NCBI GenBank assembly: GCA_038124025.1
Contig: JAYPBC010000020.1
Span: 1 to 35,924 of the forward strand
DNA: 35,924 nt
Origin: UBA1275 sp038124025
Lineage (GTDB): Bacteria; Bacteroidota; Rhodothermia; Balneolales; Balneolaceae
Reading direction: 5' to 3'
Shown here: positions 1 to 9,105 of the stretch, piece by piece
Layout: each line of letters opens with the position of its first letter
Position numbering within the stretch: the first letter of the stretch is position 1
The notes under the pieces: generated by a model
The model's input: only the letters and a program-made list of their open reading frames with translations
Database searches by the model: none
Told to the model about the DNA's origin: nothing
Translations under genes and position numbers: made by a program

Positions 1-5
1 TGCAT
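1..5 (-). CDS. First bases of a minus-strand gene cut off by the window edge
   Basis: An ATG reads leftward from base 5 and is preceded, 8 bases upstream, by a strong AAAGGAG sequence. Only the ATG and two more bases are inside the window, so the product cannot be named. It would lie about 130 bp downstream of the DUF5916 gene on the same strand and could be co-transcribed with it. I saw no convincing terminator in between. Confidence 0.4.
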
Positions 6-13
6 ACTGTATT

Positions 14-20
14 CTCCTTT
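14..20 (-). promoter_or_regulatory. Shine-Dalgarno sequence of the gene truncated at the left edge
   Basis: Bases 20 to 14 read AAAGGAG on the minus strand, 8 bases before an ATG at base 5. Most genes in this window lack such a sequence, so it is a useful sign that a real start follows. Confidence 0.45.
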
Positions 21-133
21 GCTGAAGTAAAGTCCCGTAGTTCATAAAGAGTTGGTTAGAATGTTATTAGATAGCTTACTGATACACTGGGGTCTAAAAA
101 AACGTAGTCTTTTATCATTAACTCAGTAAAACG

Positions 134-2452
134 TTAATCAAACAAAAAGGTATGTGTATACTTGACCAAAATAGAACGCTGATCGTAAGAAGGCAAGCGT
201 AAACCATTTTCATATCTATTGGCCCATGGCTGTGTACCATTTTGGTTTACCACCAGCCAAAAATCTTGACCTTCTCTAAAATTATATCGCAACCGAACAT
301 TAGCCCCAATTTTTTCAGACACATTACTAGTCTGGATAAAGGCACTGGCCGAAAATTTTCGATTAAGGGCATACGCTGCTTTAAATGAACTCTGATGAAC
401 TGTAAAAGAAGTAATTTCACGCCCTTCAATGACTGGAAAGTCTAATTTACTCATGCGATAATCTAAAGAAAAATCCATGTTTACATTAACCCTATATTGT
501 GGACTAATCGATATTTCTCTAATGGTTCCATCATAAATTTGTGCAAGGGTCGATGAAATTCTACCTCTAAATTTAAATTGCTCGGGACTACCATAGGTAA
601 GTCCCCATTCTAGAAAGCCGTAGTCATCGACTGGAATATAAATTCGAGATAATAAATTAAAGTCTTCATCTTTAAGTAGATGTTCTTGCCTGAAAACAAA
701 TTCTGAGCTGATATTACCTGCTGTCTTGAACTCTGTATTCCACTCCAGATTAACAAACCTTGATCGTAAATTAAAACCATCATATGACTGAATCGAGTAA
801 TTTCGTAGTTGAATCCGTTGTTGTTTTATTCCGCTGTTTATTGGGGCAATCCACCCGTAACCAAGACTAGCATAATAATCGGCGGTATTGGTTGTTCTTA
901 CAAAGCCAATACCAGGATTAAAGTCTTCTCCTGTATAATTTATCATGAATCGATAGAACCACCCAATATTGGATCTTCTGTCCACCGTAAGTCTACTAGA
1001 AATTCCAGAAGTACCCACAATATTTTGATTATATCCAAGTTCATTATCGAGTGTCTGGGCAATCTTAAATTGTACAAAACTTTCATCTTTGACATTATAA
1101 TCTACGTCAAAACCAAACACCAGATTTTGCGCCCCATCGAGCCCAAGACGGTGAGTATATATACTGCCAATATAGCTTTGCTGGTTTAAAATTTGCTTTT
1201 TTAGTCGAATAACTCCAAAGTTTTCCGCTTCAAAAGCCTCATAGGATTGTGTTTGAATATTTAAAACTCCAATGTCTAAGTCCCCAACTCTACCAGTTAG
1301 ACGAGCACCACCTATAATAGGGATTGGATTACCGTCAGTTAATCCAATTCTTCTACTGTAAAAAAGTTTAGTTCGCCCAAATGAAAAGTCGAATAAACCT
1401 GAGCGCTGTTGAAAAAATTGCCTTTTTTCGGGAAAATCAATGGAAAAACGAGTTAGGTTTAGTTGCTGCTCATCTGCTTCTACCTGCGCAAAATCTGTGT
1501 TCGCAGTAAGATCTAAGGTTAAATCTGAAGTAACATTGTACTTGATATCAAAACCAACGTCTTGTTTCCATCTTGTATCTCCGATGTACTGGTCTTCTGA
1601 ATCATTTAACTGGAATACGTCCTGAAAACCACTCAGTGAGTAAGGCGTAATATACAATGGTTTTGATTCTTCTAACTGTTCAAATTCAATTTCCTGGGTT
1701 TGGGATGGCTTTAGATGAGACATACTCCAGTTAGGTGGTATGTTCGGAAACACATGACGTTCGTTACGCGATGCAATCCAGCGGTACACAATAATCCCCA
1801 TTCGGGTTATATCGTTATTAACTTGATAACCTAATGATGAAAATGGAATTCGCATTTCAGCATACCATCCACTAGCATTTCTTGTGGTTTCAACATCCCA
1901 ATAGGTATTCCAGCTGCCATTAAACGCATCCACACCAGCACCAAAATTACCGTCATTGCTAATAGCAAAATCGACTCGGACGCCTTCAGGATTGGTAAAA
2001 AAAGTGAGACCATTCTCATTATCATTAAATGAATCAAATACAACCCCAATTATGTCATCATTAGCCCGGTAATCATCCCGTTGAAGCGTGTTAGAAATAA
2101 TTGTGGAGGCATCTTTGGTTAGGTTTTTAGCAGCGATGTATACATACTTAGCATCATAGGTCATATAGATTTGGGTCTCCTCTGACATTTCGGCTTCGTG
2201 AATAGGCACCAATTGAGTCATTGGAAAAGGCACAATTTGACTCCATATTGTTTCGCTTAATCTTCCATCGAGCTCAATTTCACCTTCTAATGGTTGTATT
2301 TTAATTACTTCCTGAGAAACCTTTGTACCCTTTTCTTGAGCAAATAAAAAATGGGGTGCCAGTAACAGAAGAGATAACAACGCAAAAAAGCGTTTCGTTT
2401 TACGAATAAGCCGAACAGTATGGGTCGCAATAAAGGGAGTAAAAATAGCCAA
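134..2452 (-). CDS. DUF5916 outer-membrane protein with CBM9-like N-terminal domain
   Basis: The protein has 772 residues with this start. A signal peptide (about residues 1-39, basic region around RLIRKTKR, hydrophobic core FFALLSLLLL, end LFAQ) is followed by a domain resembling family 9 carbohydrate-binding/DOMON-like modules (about 50-240, with IELDGRLSETIW and a Y.AEMRIPFSSL segment). The rest (about 265-772) is an amphipathic barrel-like region ending in FLFD. This is the layout of the DUF5916 family, whose length is usually 700-850 residues and whose function is not established. The start is uncertain: there is no in-frame ATG before residue 79, so either TTG at 2452 or ATT at 2446 must be used. 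The N-terminus FTPFI resembles that of namZ (see findings). The gene is divergent from the PLP enzyme gene. Family and exported barrel location are confident; substrate is unknown. Confidence 0.85.
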   Translation of the reverse strand: MAIFTPFIATHTVRLIRKTKRFFALLSLLLLAPHFLFAQEKGTKVSQEVIKIQPLEGEIELDGRLSETIWSQIVPFPMTQLVPIHEAEMSEETQIYMTYDAKYVYIAAKNLTKDASTIISNTLQRDDYRANDDIIGVVFDSFNDNENGLTFFTNPEGVRVDFAISNDGNFGAGVDAFNGSWNTYWDVETTRNASGWYAEMRIPFSSLGYQVNNDITRMGIIVYRWIASRNERHVFPNIPPNWSMSHLKPSQTQEIEFEQLEESKPLYITPYSLSGFQDVFQLNDSEDQYIGDTRWKQDVGFDIKYNVTSDLTLDLTANTDFAQVEADEQQLNLTRFSIDFPEKRQFFQQRSGLFDFSFGRTKLFYSRRIGLTDGNPIPIIGGARLTGRVGDLDIGVLNIQTQSYEAFEAENFGVIRLKKQILNQQSYIGSIYTHRLGLDGAQNLVFGFDVDYNVKDESFVQFKIAQTLDNELGYNQNIVGTSGISSRLTVDRRSNIGWFYRFMINYTGEDFNPGIGFVRTTNTADYYASLGYGWIAPINSGIKQQRIQLRNYSIQSYDGFNLRSRFVNLEWNTEFKTAGNISSEFVFRQEHLLKDEDFNLLSRIYIPVDDYGFLEWGLTYGSPEQFKFRGRISSTLAQIYDGTIREISISPQYRVNVNMDFSLDYRMSKLDFPVIEGREITSFTVHQSSFKAAYALNRKFSASAFIQTSNVSEKIGANVRLRYNFREGQDFWLVVNQNGTQPWANRYENGLRLPSYDQRSILVKYTHTFLFD

Positions 2453-2500
2453 TGATGATATGGTTTTTATATGGAGGTATAATTACCGGTACTATAAAAA

Positions 2501-2514
2501 TAGCTATATAGCTA
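2501..2514. promoter_or_regulatory. 14-bp perfect palindrome between divergent genes
   Basis: TAGCTATATAGCTA is its own reverse complement and lies in the 200-bp divergent interval between the DUF5916 gene and the PLP enzyme gene. It could be an operator for a dimeric regulator. In AT-rich DNA a palindrome of this length is expected a few times in a window this size, so the support is mainly its location. Confidence 0.2.
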
Positions 2515-2543
2515 GAATACAATACATGAATTCAAATCAAAAC

Positions 2544-2551
2544 CAAAAATA
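2544..2551 (-). promoter_or_regulatory. Possible Bacteroidota-type -7 element for the DUF5916 gene
   Basis: On the minus strand the bases read TATTTTTG, which matches the Bacteroidota -7 consensus TAnnTTTG. It lies about 90 bases upstream of the proposed start. I do not see a TTTG at the usual -33 distance, so this is only a candidate. Confidence 0.22.
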
Positions 2552-2653
2552 CTGTAATAATTGTTCCTGAGTCGTTAATATTTGTATATATATTAGACAA
2601 CCGTATCGGTTCAAATGAATGCACCGATTTAAGTCATAAAATATCAATTGTAT

Positions 2654-3637
2654 ATGCACATCCCTAAATCGTCCGATGTAGCAAAATGCTACGAAAAAAT
2701 TAAGTCATACATTCATCAAACCCCTATTCTACAATCTGCTGATCTGAATAGTAGAGCGGGGTGTAATGTATGGTTGAAATGTGAAAACTTTCAAAAAGTA
2801 GGTGCTTTTAAGTTTCGAGGTGCATGTAATGCCGTATTACATCTTGAGTCTGGGCTTGCCAAAAATGGAGTAGCCACCCACTCCTCTGGAAACCATGGCC
2901 AGGCAATTGCAAAAGCAGCTCAACTAAAAGGAATTCCGGCATATATCGTCATGCCTGAAAATGCACCTAAAATTAAAATAGAAGCGGTGAAAGGCTATGG
3001 AGCCGAAGTTATTTTTTGTGAGCCCACTCAATTAGCTAGGGAAAAAACACTTGAAAAGGTCGTCCAGCAAACTCAAGCTCATTTTATTCACCCCTATGAT
3101 AACGCGCATGTAGTATTGGGACAATCCTCTGCTGCATGGGAGTTTTTACATGATAAACCAGAACTTGACCTCATTATCACTCCTGTCGGTGGTGGAGGCT
3201 TACTAAGCGGGAGCATATTAGCCGCTGAAGCATTTCATGCACACAAAGGTAAACCGTTATGCAAAGTCTTAGCAACAGAACCTGAACAAGCCAATGATGC
3301 GTACCGATCCATGCAGTCTGGCTCTATCCAATCTTTGACCGATCAGCAAATACAGAGTCCAACGGTTGCAGATGGGCTCAGAACAACCCTAGGCAACATA
3401 CCTTTTACTATCATGAGCCATGCTCAAACAGAAGTTATTTGTGTCAGCGAGGAATCCATTGTGAATGCTATGCGATATGTTTGGGAACGCTTCAACATCA
3501 TTATTGAGGCATCATGTGCCGTTCCAGTTGCCGCACTTTTAGAAAAAAAAATAGCCCCAATATTCAAAAATATTGGGGTTATAATAACTGGAGGAAATGT
3601 AGATTTAGATCAGCTGCCTTGGAATAAAACAGTGTGA
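2654..3637 (+). CDS. PLP-dependent serine racemase / threo-3-hydroxyaspartate ammonia-lyase-like enzyme
   Basis: This is a 327-residue fold-type II PLP enzyme of the serine/threonine dehydratase family. The PLP lysine is K53 in ENFQKVGAFKFRG, the phosphate-binding loop is GGGGL (about 179-183), the substrate loop is SSGNHGQ (about 77-83), and TGGNVDLD sits near the C-terminus. The KVGAFKFRG and SGNHGQA signatures and the lack of a C-terminal ACT domain fit serine racemase and eukaryotic-type threo-3-hydroxyaspartate dehydratase better than biosynthetic IlvA. Expected reactions are racemisation or beta-elimination of serine, hydroxyaspartate or threonine in the cytosol. The choice between them cannot be made from sequence. 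I chose ATG 2654 over an in-frame TTG at 2648. The stop lies one base from the convergent GH3 stop, and the GH3 terminator lies inside this gene. A D-serine or wall amino-acid role is conceivable but not shown. Confidence 0.9.
   Translation: MHIPKSSDVAKCYEKIKSYIHQTPILQSADLNSRAGCNVWLKCENFQKVGAFKFRGACNAVLHLESGLAKNGVATHSSGNHGQAIAKAAQLKGIPAYIVMPENAPKIKIEAVKGYGAEVIFCEPTQLAREKTLEKVVQQTQAHFIHPYDNAHVVLGQSSAAWEFLHDKPELDLIITPVGGGGLLSGSILAAEAFHAHKGKPLCKVLATEPEQANDAYRSMQSGSIQSLTDQQIQSPTVADGLRTTLGNIPFTIMSHAQTEVICVSEESIVNAMRYVWERFNIIIEASCAVPVAALLEKKIAPIFKNIGVIITGGNVDLDQLPWNKTV
3543..3578 (-). terminator. Intrinsic terminator of the GH3 gene, inside the convergent PLP gene
   Basis: Arms 3555-3564 (CCCCAATATT) and 3569-3578 (AATATTGGGG) form a perfect 10-bp hairpin with a 4-base loop. 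Read on the minus strand the hairpin is followed, two bases on, by eight T residues (3550-3543), as an intrinsic terminator requires. On the plus strand it is followed only by a broken TTATAAT, so it should work mainly for the leftward GH3 transcript. It lies about 60 bp beyond the GH3 stop, within the last 30 codons of the PLP enzyme gene. Confidence 0.8.
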
Positions 3638-3638
3638 G

Positions 3639-5954
3639 TTATTTCTCATTCAAATGAAAATTTATCGACTGTAGTTGAGTTGAATTTGGACCCACCATCA
3701 CAGAAAAACTACCTGGCTCTGCCACAAAATCTTCATTATGATCATAATACTTCAGGGTTTCTGCGGATATTTCGAAAGTAAATAGTTTTGTTTCGCCCGC
3801 TTTTATCAAATCTTTTTCAAAATACTTTAATTCTTTGACAGGCCGAACGGCATTCGCATAGTGATCATGTATGTACCATTGTACAACTTCATCTCCATCT
3901 ACATCACTGGTGTTAGTGACCTCGACTTGGACAAGTAGACTTTGTTCAGAATTCATCAAGGTGTCTGAGATGGTAGGTTGACTATATTCAAATGAACTGT
4001 AACTTAATCCGTAGCCAAATGGGTACTGTGGAGCATTGGGGCCGTCGGTGTAGTGACTCCAAAAAACCGTAGAAGCATCACCTGCCCCCGGTACTGGTCT
4101 TCCTGTGCTTTTATGGTTGTAATAGACAGGAATTTGACCATGTGATAAAGGAACCGTCATAGGTAGACGACCAGACGGATTATAATCGCCAAATAGTACG
4201 TCAGCAATGGCATGTCCAGCCTCTGTGCCTAAATGCCAAGAATATAATACCGCTTCACTTTTTTCGTACAACCAAGGCGCAATTATTGGGCGTCCGGACA
4301 TTAAAACAACCACCACTTGATCATTAACTTCCAAAATCTGCTCAACCAGTTTTTGTTGATTATCGGCAAGTCCAATGTCCATTTGACTTCTTCCTTCCCC
4401 AGTTTGATACGCATCCTCTCCGACAACCACAATCACTTGTTCGTGTCGCGCAGCTAATTCAATGGCTGCCTGAAACCCTGATTCATCCTCTTCGGAAAAG
4501 GTTAATTCCATTGGAAAGGATCGATTACCTTCGGTAAGTACATATCCAGCTTCGTATTCTATTACGACATCATCACTTAATTTAGCTTCGATACCTTCCA
4601 AAACAGAAACAGCTGAATGTTCAATAGCTTGTGCGCGCCAGTTCCCCAAGGGTGAATCTTTATCTTGAGCTAATAAACCAATTAGGGCAACAGACTCTCG
4701 CTCTTTAGTAAGTGGAAGTAATTCATCTTTATTCTCAACCAAAACCATAGAACCTTGCGCCGCCCTGAGGGCAACTTCATGATGTGCTTCATTATACACA
4801 AGTTCATCCTCTCGAGAGAGGTCATTATATAGATAGGGATCGTCAAATAATCCTAAATGAAACTTCACTCGTAGAACTCGTCGAACAGCATCATTTACGA
4901 GTGCGATATCTACTTGACCTGATTCTACTAAATCTTGTAAATATTGTTGATACCCTTCTGATTCCATATCCATATCGCTACCTGCTTCAATGGCCATTTC
5001 GGTGGCAGTTTGAAGGTCAGGCGCATATCCATGAGCGATCATTTCACGCATAGATCCCCAATCTGATACAACAAAACCGTCAAAGTCCCAATTTTCTTTT
5101 AATTGGGTGCGTTGTAAGTATTCATCACCCGTCGCCGGGATACCATTTACATCATTAAATGAATTCATAACCGAGGCTGAACCTTCATCGACTGCTGCCT
5201 TAAACGGAGGTAAGACAACATTGAGCAAGGTATTACGAGAAAGTTCTGCTGTGTTGTAATCCTTACCCGATTCAGCAAAAGCATAACCTGCAAAGTGTTT
5301 AACTGTCGCTGCAATGGTACCCGTTTCTGACAGATCTGTTCCTTGTAAGCCTCTAATCTTTGCACGGGCAAATTCAGATAGCAGATAAGGATCCTCAGAA
5401 GTACCTTCCATTACTCTACCCCATCTTGGATCACGGCCCACGTCTATCATAGGTGCAAAAGTCCAGTTGATCCCACCGGCAGCCGCTTCAATGGCTTGTA
5501 TTTTTGCTGTTTCCTCCATTATATCAATATCGAAACTAGCTAATTCAGCAATTGGAACAGGAAACATGGTTTGATACCCATGCACCACATCGTATCCAAA
5601 CATTAGAGGGATTCCCAAACGACTACTGTCTACGGCTATTTTTTGGGCAGCCATGGTTGCCTCTGCTCCAATTACATTAAGCATGGCCCCTACGCCACCA
5701 TTTTTAAGTAGATTGTAGCGTGCTTGTTGATATTCTCCTTCAGGTACAGGACCTGTGACATCCCAACTACCATTATGCAGATTGAGTTGACCTATTTTTT
5801 CCTCTAGGGTCATCTGCTGCAATAGTTCATTTACCTTCTCTTCAATTTCAGGTTGAACTAACTGAACTTGTGCAAATATTGAAAGGGATTGCAGACTAAG
5901 TACACTTAGAGTAAATAGGGTAATGAAAAAAGTTTGAAAGCGCTTTTTAGACAT
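3639..5954 (-). CDS. bglX: Secreted GH3 beta-glucosidase (BglX-like)
   Basis: This 771-residue protein has a signal peptide (about 1-29, ending SIFAQ), an N-terminal TIM barrel with nucleophile D298 in VVSDWGS, a second alpha/beta sandwich domain carrying the probable acid/base E520 in TGEGRS, and a fibronectin-III-like C-terminal domain (about 670-760). KHFAGY and GRDPRWGR are further GH3 landmarks. Length and domain order match periplasmic BglX-type beta-glucosidases that release glucose from the non-reducing ends of beta-glucosides. There is no T9SS tail, so periplasmic location is likely. The ATG at 5954 directly begins a good signal peptide and has no Shine-Dalgarno sequence. The gene stands alone, converging on the PLP gene, and ends at a strong terminator. 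Exact glycan preference is not readable from sequence. Confidence 0.93.
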   Translation of the reverse strand: MSKKRFQTFFITLFTLSVLSLQSLSIFAQVQLVQPEIEEKVNELLQQMTLEEKIGQLNLHNGSWDVTGPVPEGEYQQARYNLLKNGGVGAMLNVIGAEATMAAQKIAVDSSRLGIPLMFGYDVVHGYQTMFPVPIAELASFDIDIMEETAKIQAIEAAAGGINWTFAPMIDVGRDPRWGRVMEGTSEDPYLLSEFARAKIRGLQGTDLSETGTIAATVKHFAGYAFAESGKDYNTAELSRNTLLNVVLPPFKAAVDEGSASVMNSFNDVNGIPATGDEYLQRTQLKENWDFDGFVVSDWGSMREMIAHGYAPDLQTATEMAIEAGSDMDMESEGYQQYLQDLVESGQVDIALVNDAVRRVLRVKFHLGLFDDPYLYNDLSREDELVYNEAHHEVALRAAQGSMVLVENKDELLPLTKERESVALIGLLAQDKDSPLGNWRAQAIEHSAVSVLEGIEAKLSDDVVIEYEAGYVLTEGNRSFPMELTFSEEDESGFQAAIELAARHEQVIVVVGEDAYQTGEGRSQMDIGLADNQQKLVEQILEVNDQVVVVLMSGRPIIAPWLYEKSEAVLYSWHLGTEAGHAIADVLFGDYNPSGRLPMTVPLSHGQIPVYYNHKSTGRPVPGAGDASTVFWSHYTDGPNAPQYPFGYGLSYSSFEYSQPTISDTLMNSEQSLLVQVEVTNTSDVDGDEVVQWYIHDHYANAVRPVKELKYFEKDLIKAGETKLFTFEISAETLKYYDHNEDFVAEPGSFSVMVGPNSTQLQSINFHLNEK

Positions 5955-6007
5955 AATATTATTATAGATGGCTAGAATTTAATAGAACTAATATAGATTT
6001 TTTTTTG

Positions 6008-6015
6008 CAAAATTA
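6008..6015 (-). promoter_or_regulatory. Possible -7 element for the GH3 gene
   Basis: TAATTTTG on the minus strand matches TAnnTTTG and would place a transcript start about 45-50 bases upstream of the GH3 ATG. No clear TTTG lies at the -33 distance. The region is very AT-rich, so chance matches are common. Confidence 0.25.
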
Positions 6016-6121
6016 GTGAAAAAAATTACTGTATTTTTGCAATTTTTGCACAAATCAACCCATAGACATATATAAACCTAGCAACACCAAATTGAACGTG
6101 TTCGATGTGCTTATTTTTTAA

Positions 6122-7906
6122 TCAGCTGGTTACTTTCTCAGAAAACTGCATTTCATATAAGTGGGAATAAACCCCCTCTTTGTTTAGTAATTCCTGATGG
6201 TTTCCTGATTCTACCAGTGCCCCATTTTCCAATACAAGAATACGATCGGCATGCTGAATAGTTGATAAGCGGTGTGCTATAACCAAAGTAGTACGATTGT
6301 CCATTAAGCGATCAAGGGCCTGCTGCACCTGCCTTTCGGATACCGAATCTAGAGAAGATGTTGCCTCATCGAGTAGTAAAATAGAGGGGTTTCTGAGTAT
6401 AGCTCTTGCAATAGCGACACGTTGCCGCTGACCTCCACTTAGTTTCACCCCTCTTTCTCCAATTAAGGCTTGATAACCATCGGACATTTGACTGATGAAG
6501 TCATGGGCATTCGCATCGATTGCAGCCTGCTCTATTTCTTCTTTGGTTGCGTCAAGTTTACCATACCGGATATTCTCATAAATGGAGGTCCCAAAAAGAT
6601 GTGTTTCTTGAGGAACAATAGATATAAAGGACCGTAAATTATATAGATCCCACTCCTCTACTGATACCCCATCTATCCGAATTTCTCCCTGTGATGCCCT
6701 AAAAAATCTTGGTATGAGATTGAGTAATGTTGTTTTCCCGGCACCACTCTCCCCCACCAATGCTACCGTCTGTCCCTCTTTTATTTCAAAGCTAACAGAA
6801 TCCAAAATCTCCTTGCCATCTTCATAACTAAAGCTTAGTTGATCAAACTGTACATTTCCTTTGATTTTCTGACTGCGGTAGTTTGTTTTGTTATTGAACT
6901 CAGAGTCATATTCTATTTTTTCCTGTTGTAGCTCGAACAAACGCTCAGATGCACCAGCCGCGGTATTGACCGCTGTGTATAAACGAGAAGCTTGTCCCAC
7001 CGAGCGACTAATATTTAACGCGTATACAATGAAGGCTACTAAGTCTCCAGCGGTAAGACGACCGGATAACACTTCTCTTCCACCATACCAAAATATCATA
7101 ACCAAGGTGCCCATAAATAACAAACCAACCCCTGCCCAGAAAATCTGGGTCAGTACGATTTTATGCCTCGATGTAGCAAATAGTTCTTCTGTTGCTTGAT
7201 TGTAGCGATTAATTTCATAGTCTTCCCTTGTAAAAGACTTGACCACCCTGATTGCTCCCAAACTTTCTTCGGCAATTGCGGTGGTGTCGGCTAGTTTATC
7301 TTGAACATTTTTCGATAAGGCTCTAATTTTCTTCCCAAAGTATCTTGTAGCTACAGTTACAAGAGGAACCGTAAGAAAAATAACTAAACTCAGTCTCCAA
7401 TTTAAAACCACCATAAGCCCTACGGACCCAATCATTGTGATGCTAATAGTAATAACTTGTGGCAGAGAGTCTGTCAGAGCAACTCGAATAGATCCAACGT
7501 CGTTACTTAACCTTGATGTTAACTCACCCAGCCTCCGATTCGCGAAAAAACTAAAACCTAGCTTTTGTAGATGAGCATAAATTGAATTACGTAAATCGGT
7601 GATCACTCGTTCACCTACCCATTCTATATGATAATTACCTCCGAAGGTAAAAATAGCTTGGGTCAGAAAAAGTCCAATCAATCCCAAAGAAAGTTTATTT
7701 AGTAAAGCATAGTTTTCTTCCTCAAAAACGGCATCTAGTAAAGATCGTAATCCAAGTGGTACCGTAAGCCAAATTGCAGAACCCACAACTACCAATAGTA
7801 TGGCTGAGAAAAATCTAGTTTTATAGGGTAAACTTAATCTAAATATATCTTTAAGGGTTTCTAGTAAGGATTTAATAGAAACCCGTTCTTTATTATTTCC
7901 TTTCAT
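6122..7906 (-). CDS. MsbA-type ABC exporter (fused permease and ATPase)
   Basis: This 594-residue half-transporter has an ABC transmembrane domain type 1 (about 30-320, six helices, with the coupling region GELTSRLSNDV) fused to an ATPase domain (about 350-590). Walker A is GESGAGKT (385-392), the signature is LSGGQ (489-493), Walker B is ILLLDE (509-514) and the switch histidine is H545 in IAHRLS. It should work as a homodimer or with a partner in the inner membrane. Lipid A-core flipping (MsbA) or drug/lipid export are the usual roles for this architecture, and the sequence does not decide which. The gene is monocistronic here, 167 bp upstream of the GH3 gene on the same strand and divergent from the lipoprotein gene. 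Start ATG 7906 has no Shine-Dalgarno sequence. Confidence 0.93.
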   Translation of the reverse strand: MKGNNKERVSIKSLLETLKDIFRLSLPYKTRFFSAILLVVVGSAIWLTVPLGLRSLLDAVFEEENYALLNKLSLGLIGLFLTQAIFTFGGNYHIEWVGERVITDLRNSIYAHLQKLGFSFFANRRLGELTSRLSNDVGSIRVALTDSLPQVITISITMIGSVGLMVVLNWRLSLVIFLTVPLVTVATRYFGKKIRALSKNVQDKLADTTAIAEESLGAIRVVKSFTREDYEINRYNQATEELFATSRHKIVLTQIFWAGVGLLFMGTLVMIFWYGGREVLSGRLTAGDLVAFIVYALNISRSVGQASRLYTAVNTAAGASERLFELQQEKIEYDSEFNNKTNYRSQKIKGNVQFDQLSFSYEDGKEILDSVSFEIKEGQTVALVGESGAGKTTLLNLIPRFFRASQGEIRIDGVSVEEWDLYNLRSFISIVPQETHLFGTSIYENIRYGKLDATKEEIEQAAIDANAHDFISQMSDGYQALIGERGVKLSGGQRQRVAIARAILRNPSILLLDEATSSLDSVSERQVQQALDRLMDNRTTLVIAHRLSTIQHADRILVLENGALVESGNHQELLNKEGVYSHLYEMQFSEKVTS

Positions 7907-7926
7907 GGGATGGCCATATAATTGGT

Positions 7927-7934
7927 CAAATATA
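7927..7934 (-). promoter_or_regulatory. Possible -7 element for the ABC exporter
   Basis: TATATTTG on the minus strand matches TAnnTTTG about 20 bases upstream of the exporter start. The implied leader would be very short and no -33 TTTG is evident, so confidence is low. Confidence 0.2.
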
Positions 7935-8133
7935 CTATATTCTGTTGTGAATCGTTTTTGAAATTATTACTCTTATTTACTTTGTATATGCTTATTCCTT
8001 TGTTTGTTTTATATTATATTGAAGCTTGGAATATGATATGAGATTTAAAACAGTTGTCTGTTAAAATTCAGATAGGAGCTGTTTACACCTATTCTTTTAT
8101 TTACTAATAAAAATCATAAAACCCTTTATAAAT

Positions 8134-9105
8134 ATGAAGAGTTCAAATAATCTCGCTAAACAAACTAGACTACTAAATTTTTACAAACTTAATAGAATTA
8201 GCTTTTTTCTCCTCATCGCGTTATTGAGCGTAGTGTTTTGGAGTTGCTCTTCAGTTTCCAATAATACAGAGCTTGTAAGTGATACTGATTTGGATATGGC
8301 TGCTGAAATTATGGGAAGTTCCATTGCGGACCAACAATCGGGGCTTATTAACAGTATATATGACGCCTTATCTAATATCTCCGAAACTAGTATTAGTTAT
8401 GGAAATGACCAAACATTTCCATATAAAAGGGATAAAAAAGACCGAGGTGGACGTGGTTTTGAAAAATCATTCAGTCATACTTATGACAGTACCAATGGTG
8501 TTCATACTCTTTCTTTTGAGCGTAGTTTTGAAAAAGGAATGTTTAGCAGTAGCATATCCACCCTTCAAAAAATAAAATACACTGATTTAGAAGGCAATTT
8601 TATAGCTAGGCCAAAACTTCATCGAAATGCCATCAACCAAGTTTATCTGCATTCCACTAAATCAGGAATGAATAGTAACCCTCGCAAATCCTCTGAATTC
8701 ACAAAAATTGACAGCCTAAACTTTTCAGGTGTACATGCTACACAAAACCTACTACAAATGCATGGCTCTCATCGCGGAGTTGGCAGTGGCATAGCCGTAT
8801 TAAGAGATAGCTCAAATCATTCTAGATCTTTTGAAGTACAAGTAGATTTTGATGATATAATCATAAATAAGGATACAGTAGTCACCTATGGTAATCTTGA
8901 AAATGCAGTTTCTGGAACACTTATTTATAGCATGATTTTGAACAAAGTGATCAATGGAGTTCCAAATGAAACAGTTATTGAAGGTACAATTGATTTAGAA
9001 GAGGATGGTACTGCACTGATGAAGTTCTATAAGTACAATAGAATATATCGTTTGGGACTTAAGGATGGGGATATTAAAGAAAGAGGCCGGAAAGGTTCAA
9101 AATAA
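8134..9105 (+). CDS. Orphan lipoprotein of unknown function
   Basis: I do not recognise this 323-residue protein. It has a long basic N-terminal region, a hydrophobic segment (about 22-36, ISFFLLIALLSVVF) and a probable lipid-modified cysteine at C38 in WSCSS. The lipobox is loose, with F and W at -3 and -2. The mature part is polar and rich in Ser, Lys and Asn, with beta-strand-like stretches in the second half (about 210-300) and an Arg/Gly/Lys-rich end (ERGRKGSK). No enzymatic motif is visible. It is divergent from the ABC exporter (227 bp apart) and followed by a long gene-free stretch, so neighbours give no functional clue. A membrane-anchored lipoprotein is inferred. The ATG at 8134 is the first of the frame and gives the signal peptide, although its n-region is longer than usual. 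Confidence 0.7.
   Translation: MKSSNNLAKQTRLLNFYKLNRISFFLLIALLSVVFWSCSSVSNNTELVSDTDLDMAAEIMGSSIADQQSGLINSIYDALSNISETSISYGNDQTFPYKRDKKDRGGRGFEKSFSHTYDSTNGVHTLSFERSFEKGMFSSSISTLQKIKYTDLEGNFIARPKLHRNAINQVYLHSTKSGMNSNPRKSSEFTKIDSLNFSGVHATQNLLQMHGSHRGVGSGIAVLRDSSNHSRSFEVQVDFDDIIINKDTVVTYGNLENAVSGTLIYSMILNKVINGVPNETVIEGTIDLEEDGTALMKFYKYNRIYRLGLKDGDIKERGRKGSK

Noticed and set aside
809..1189. Open frames antisense to the DUF5916 gene and similar antisense frames elsewhere
   Set aside because: They lie wholly inside well-supported genes and show no domains, signal peptides or ribosome sites.
2648..2653. TTG start two codons upstream of the PLP enzyme ATG
   Set aside because: The ATG at 2654 gives the usual family N-terminus, and the TTG adds only two residues with no ribosome site.
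3555..3578. Terminator acting in both directions
   Set aside because: The plus-strand side lacks a T-tract, and termination there would remove the end of the PLP enzyme.
6090..6110. Imperfect palindrome around GAACGTGTTC downstream of the ABC exporter
   Set aside because: Arms are only four bases and the centre does not pair; no terminator features.
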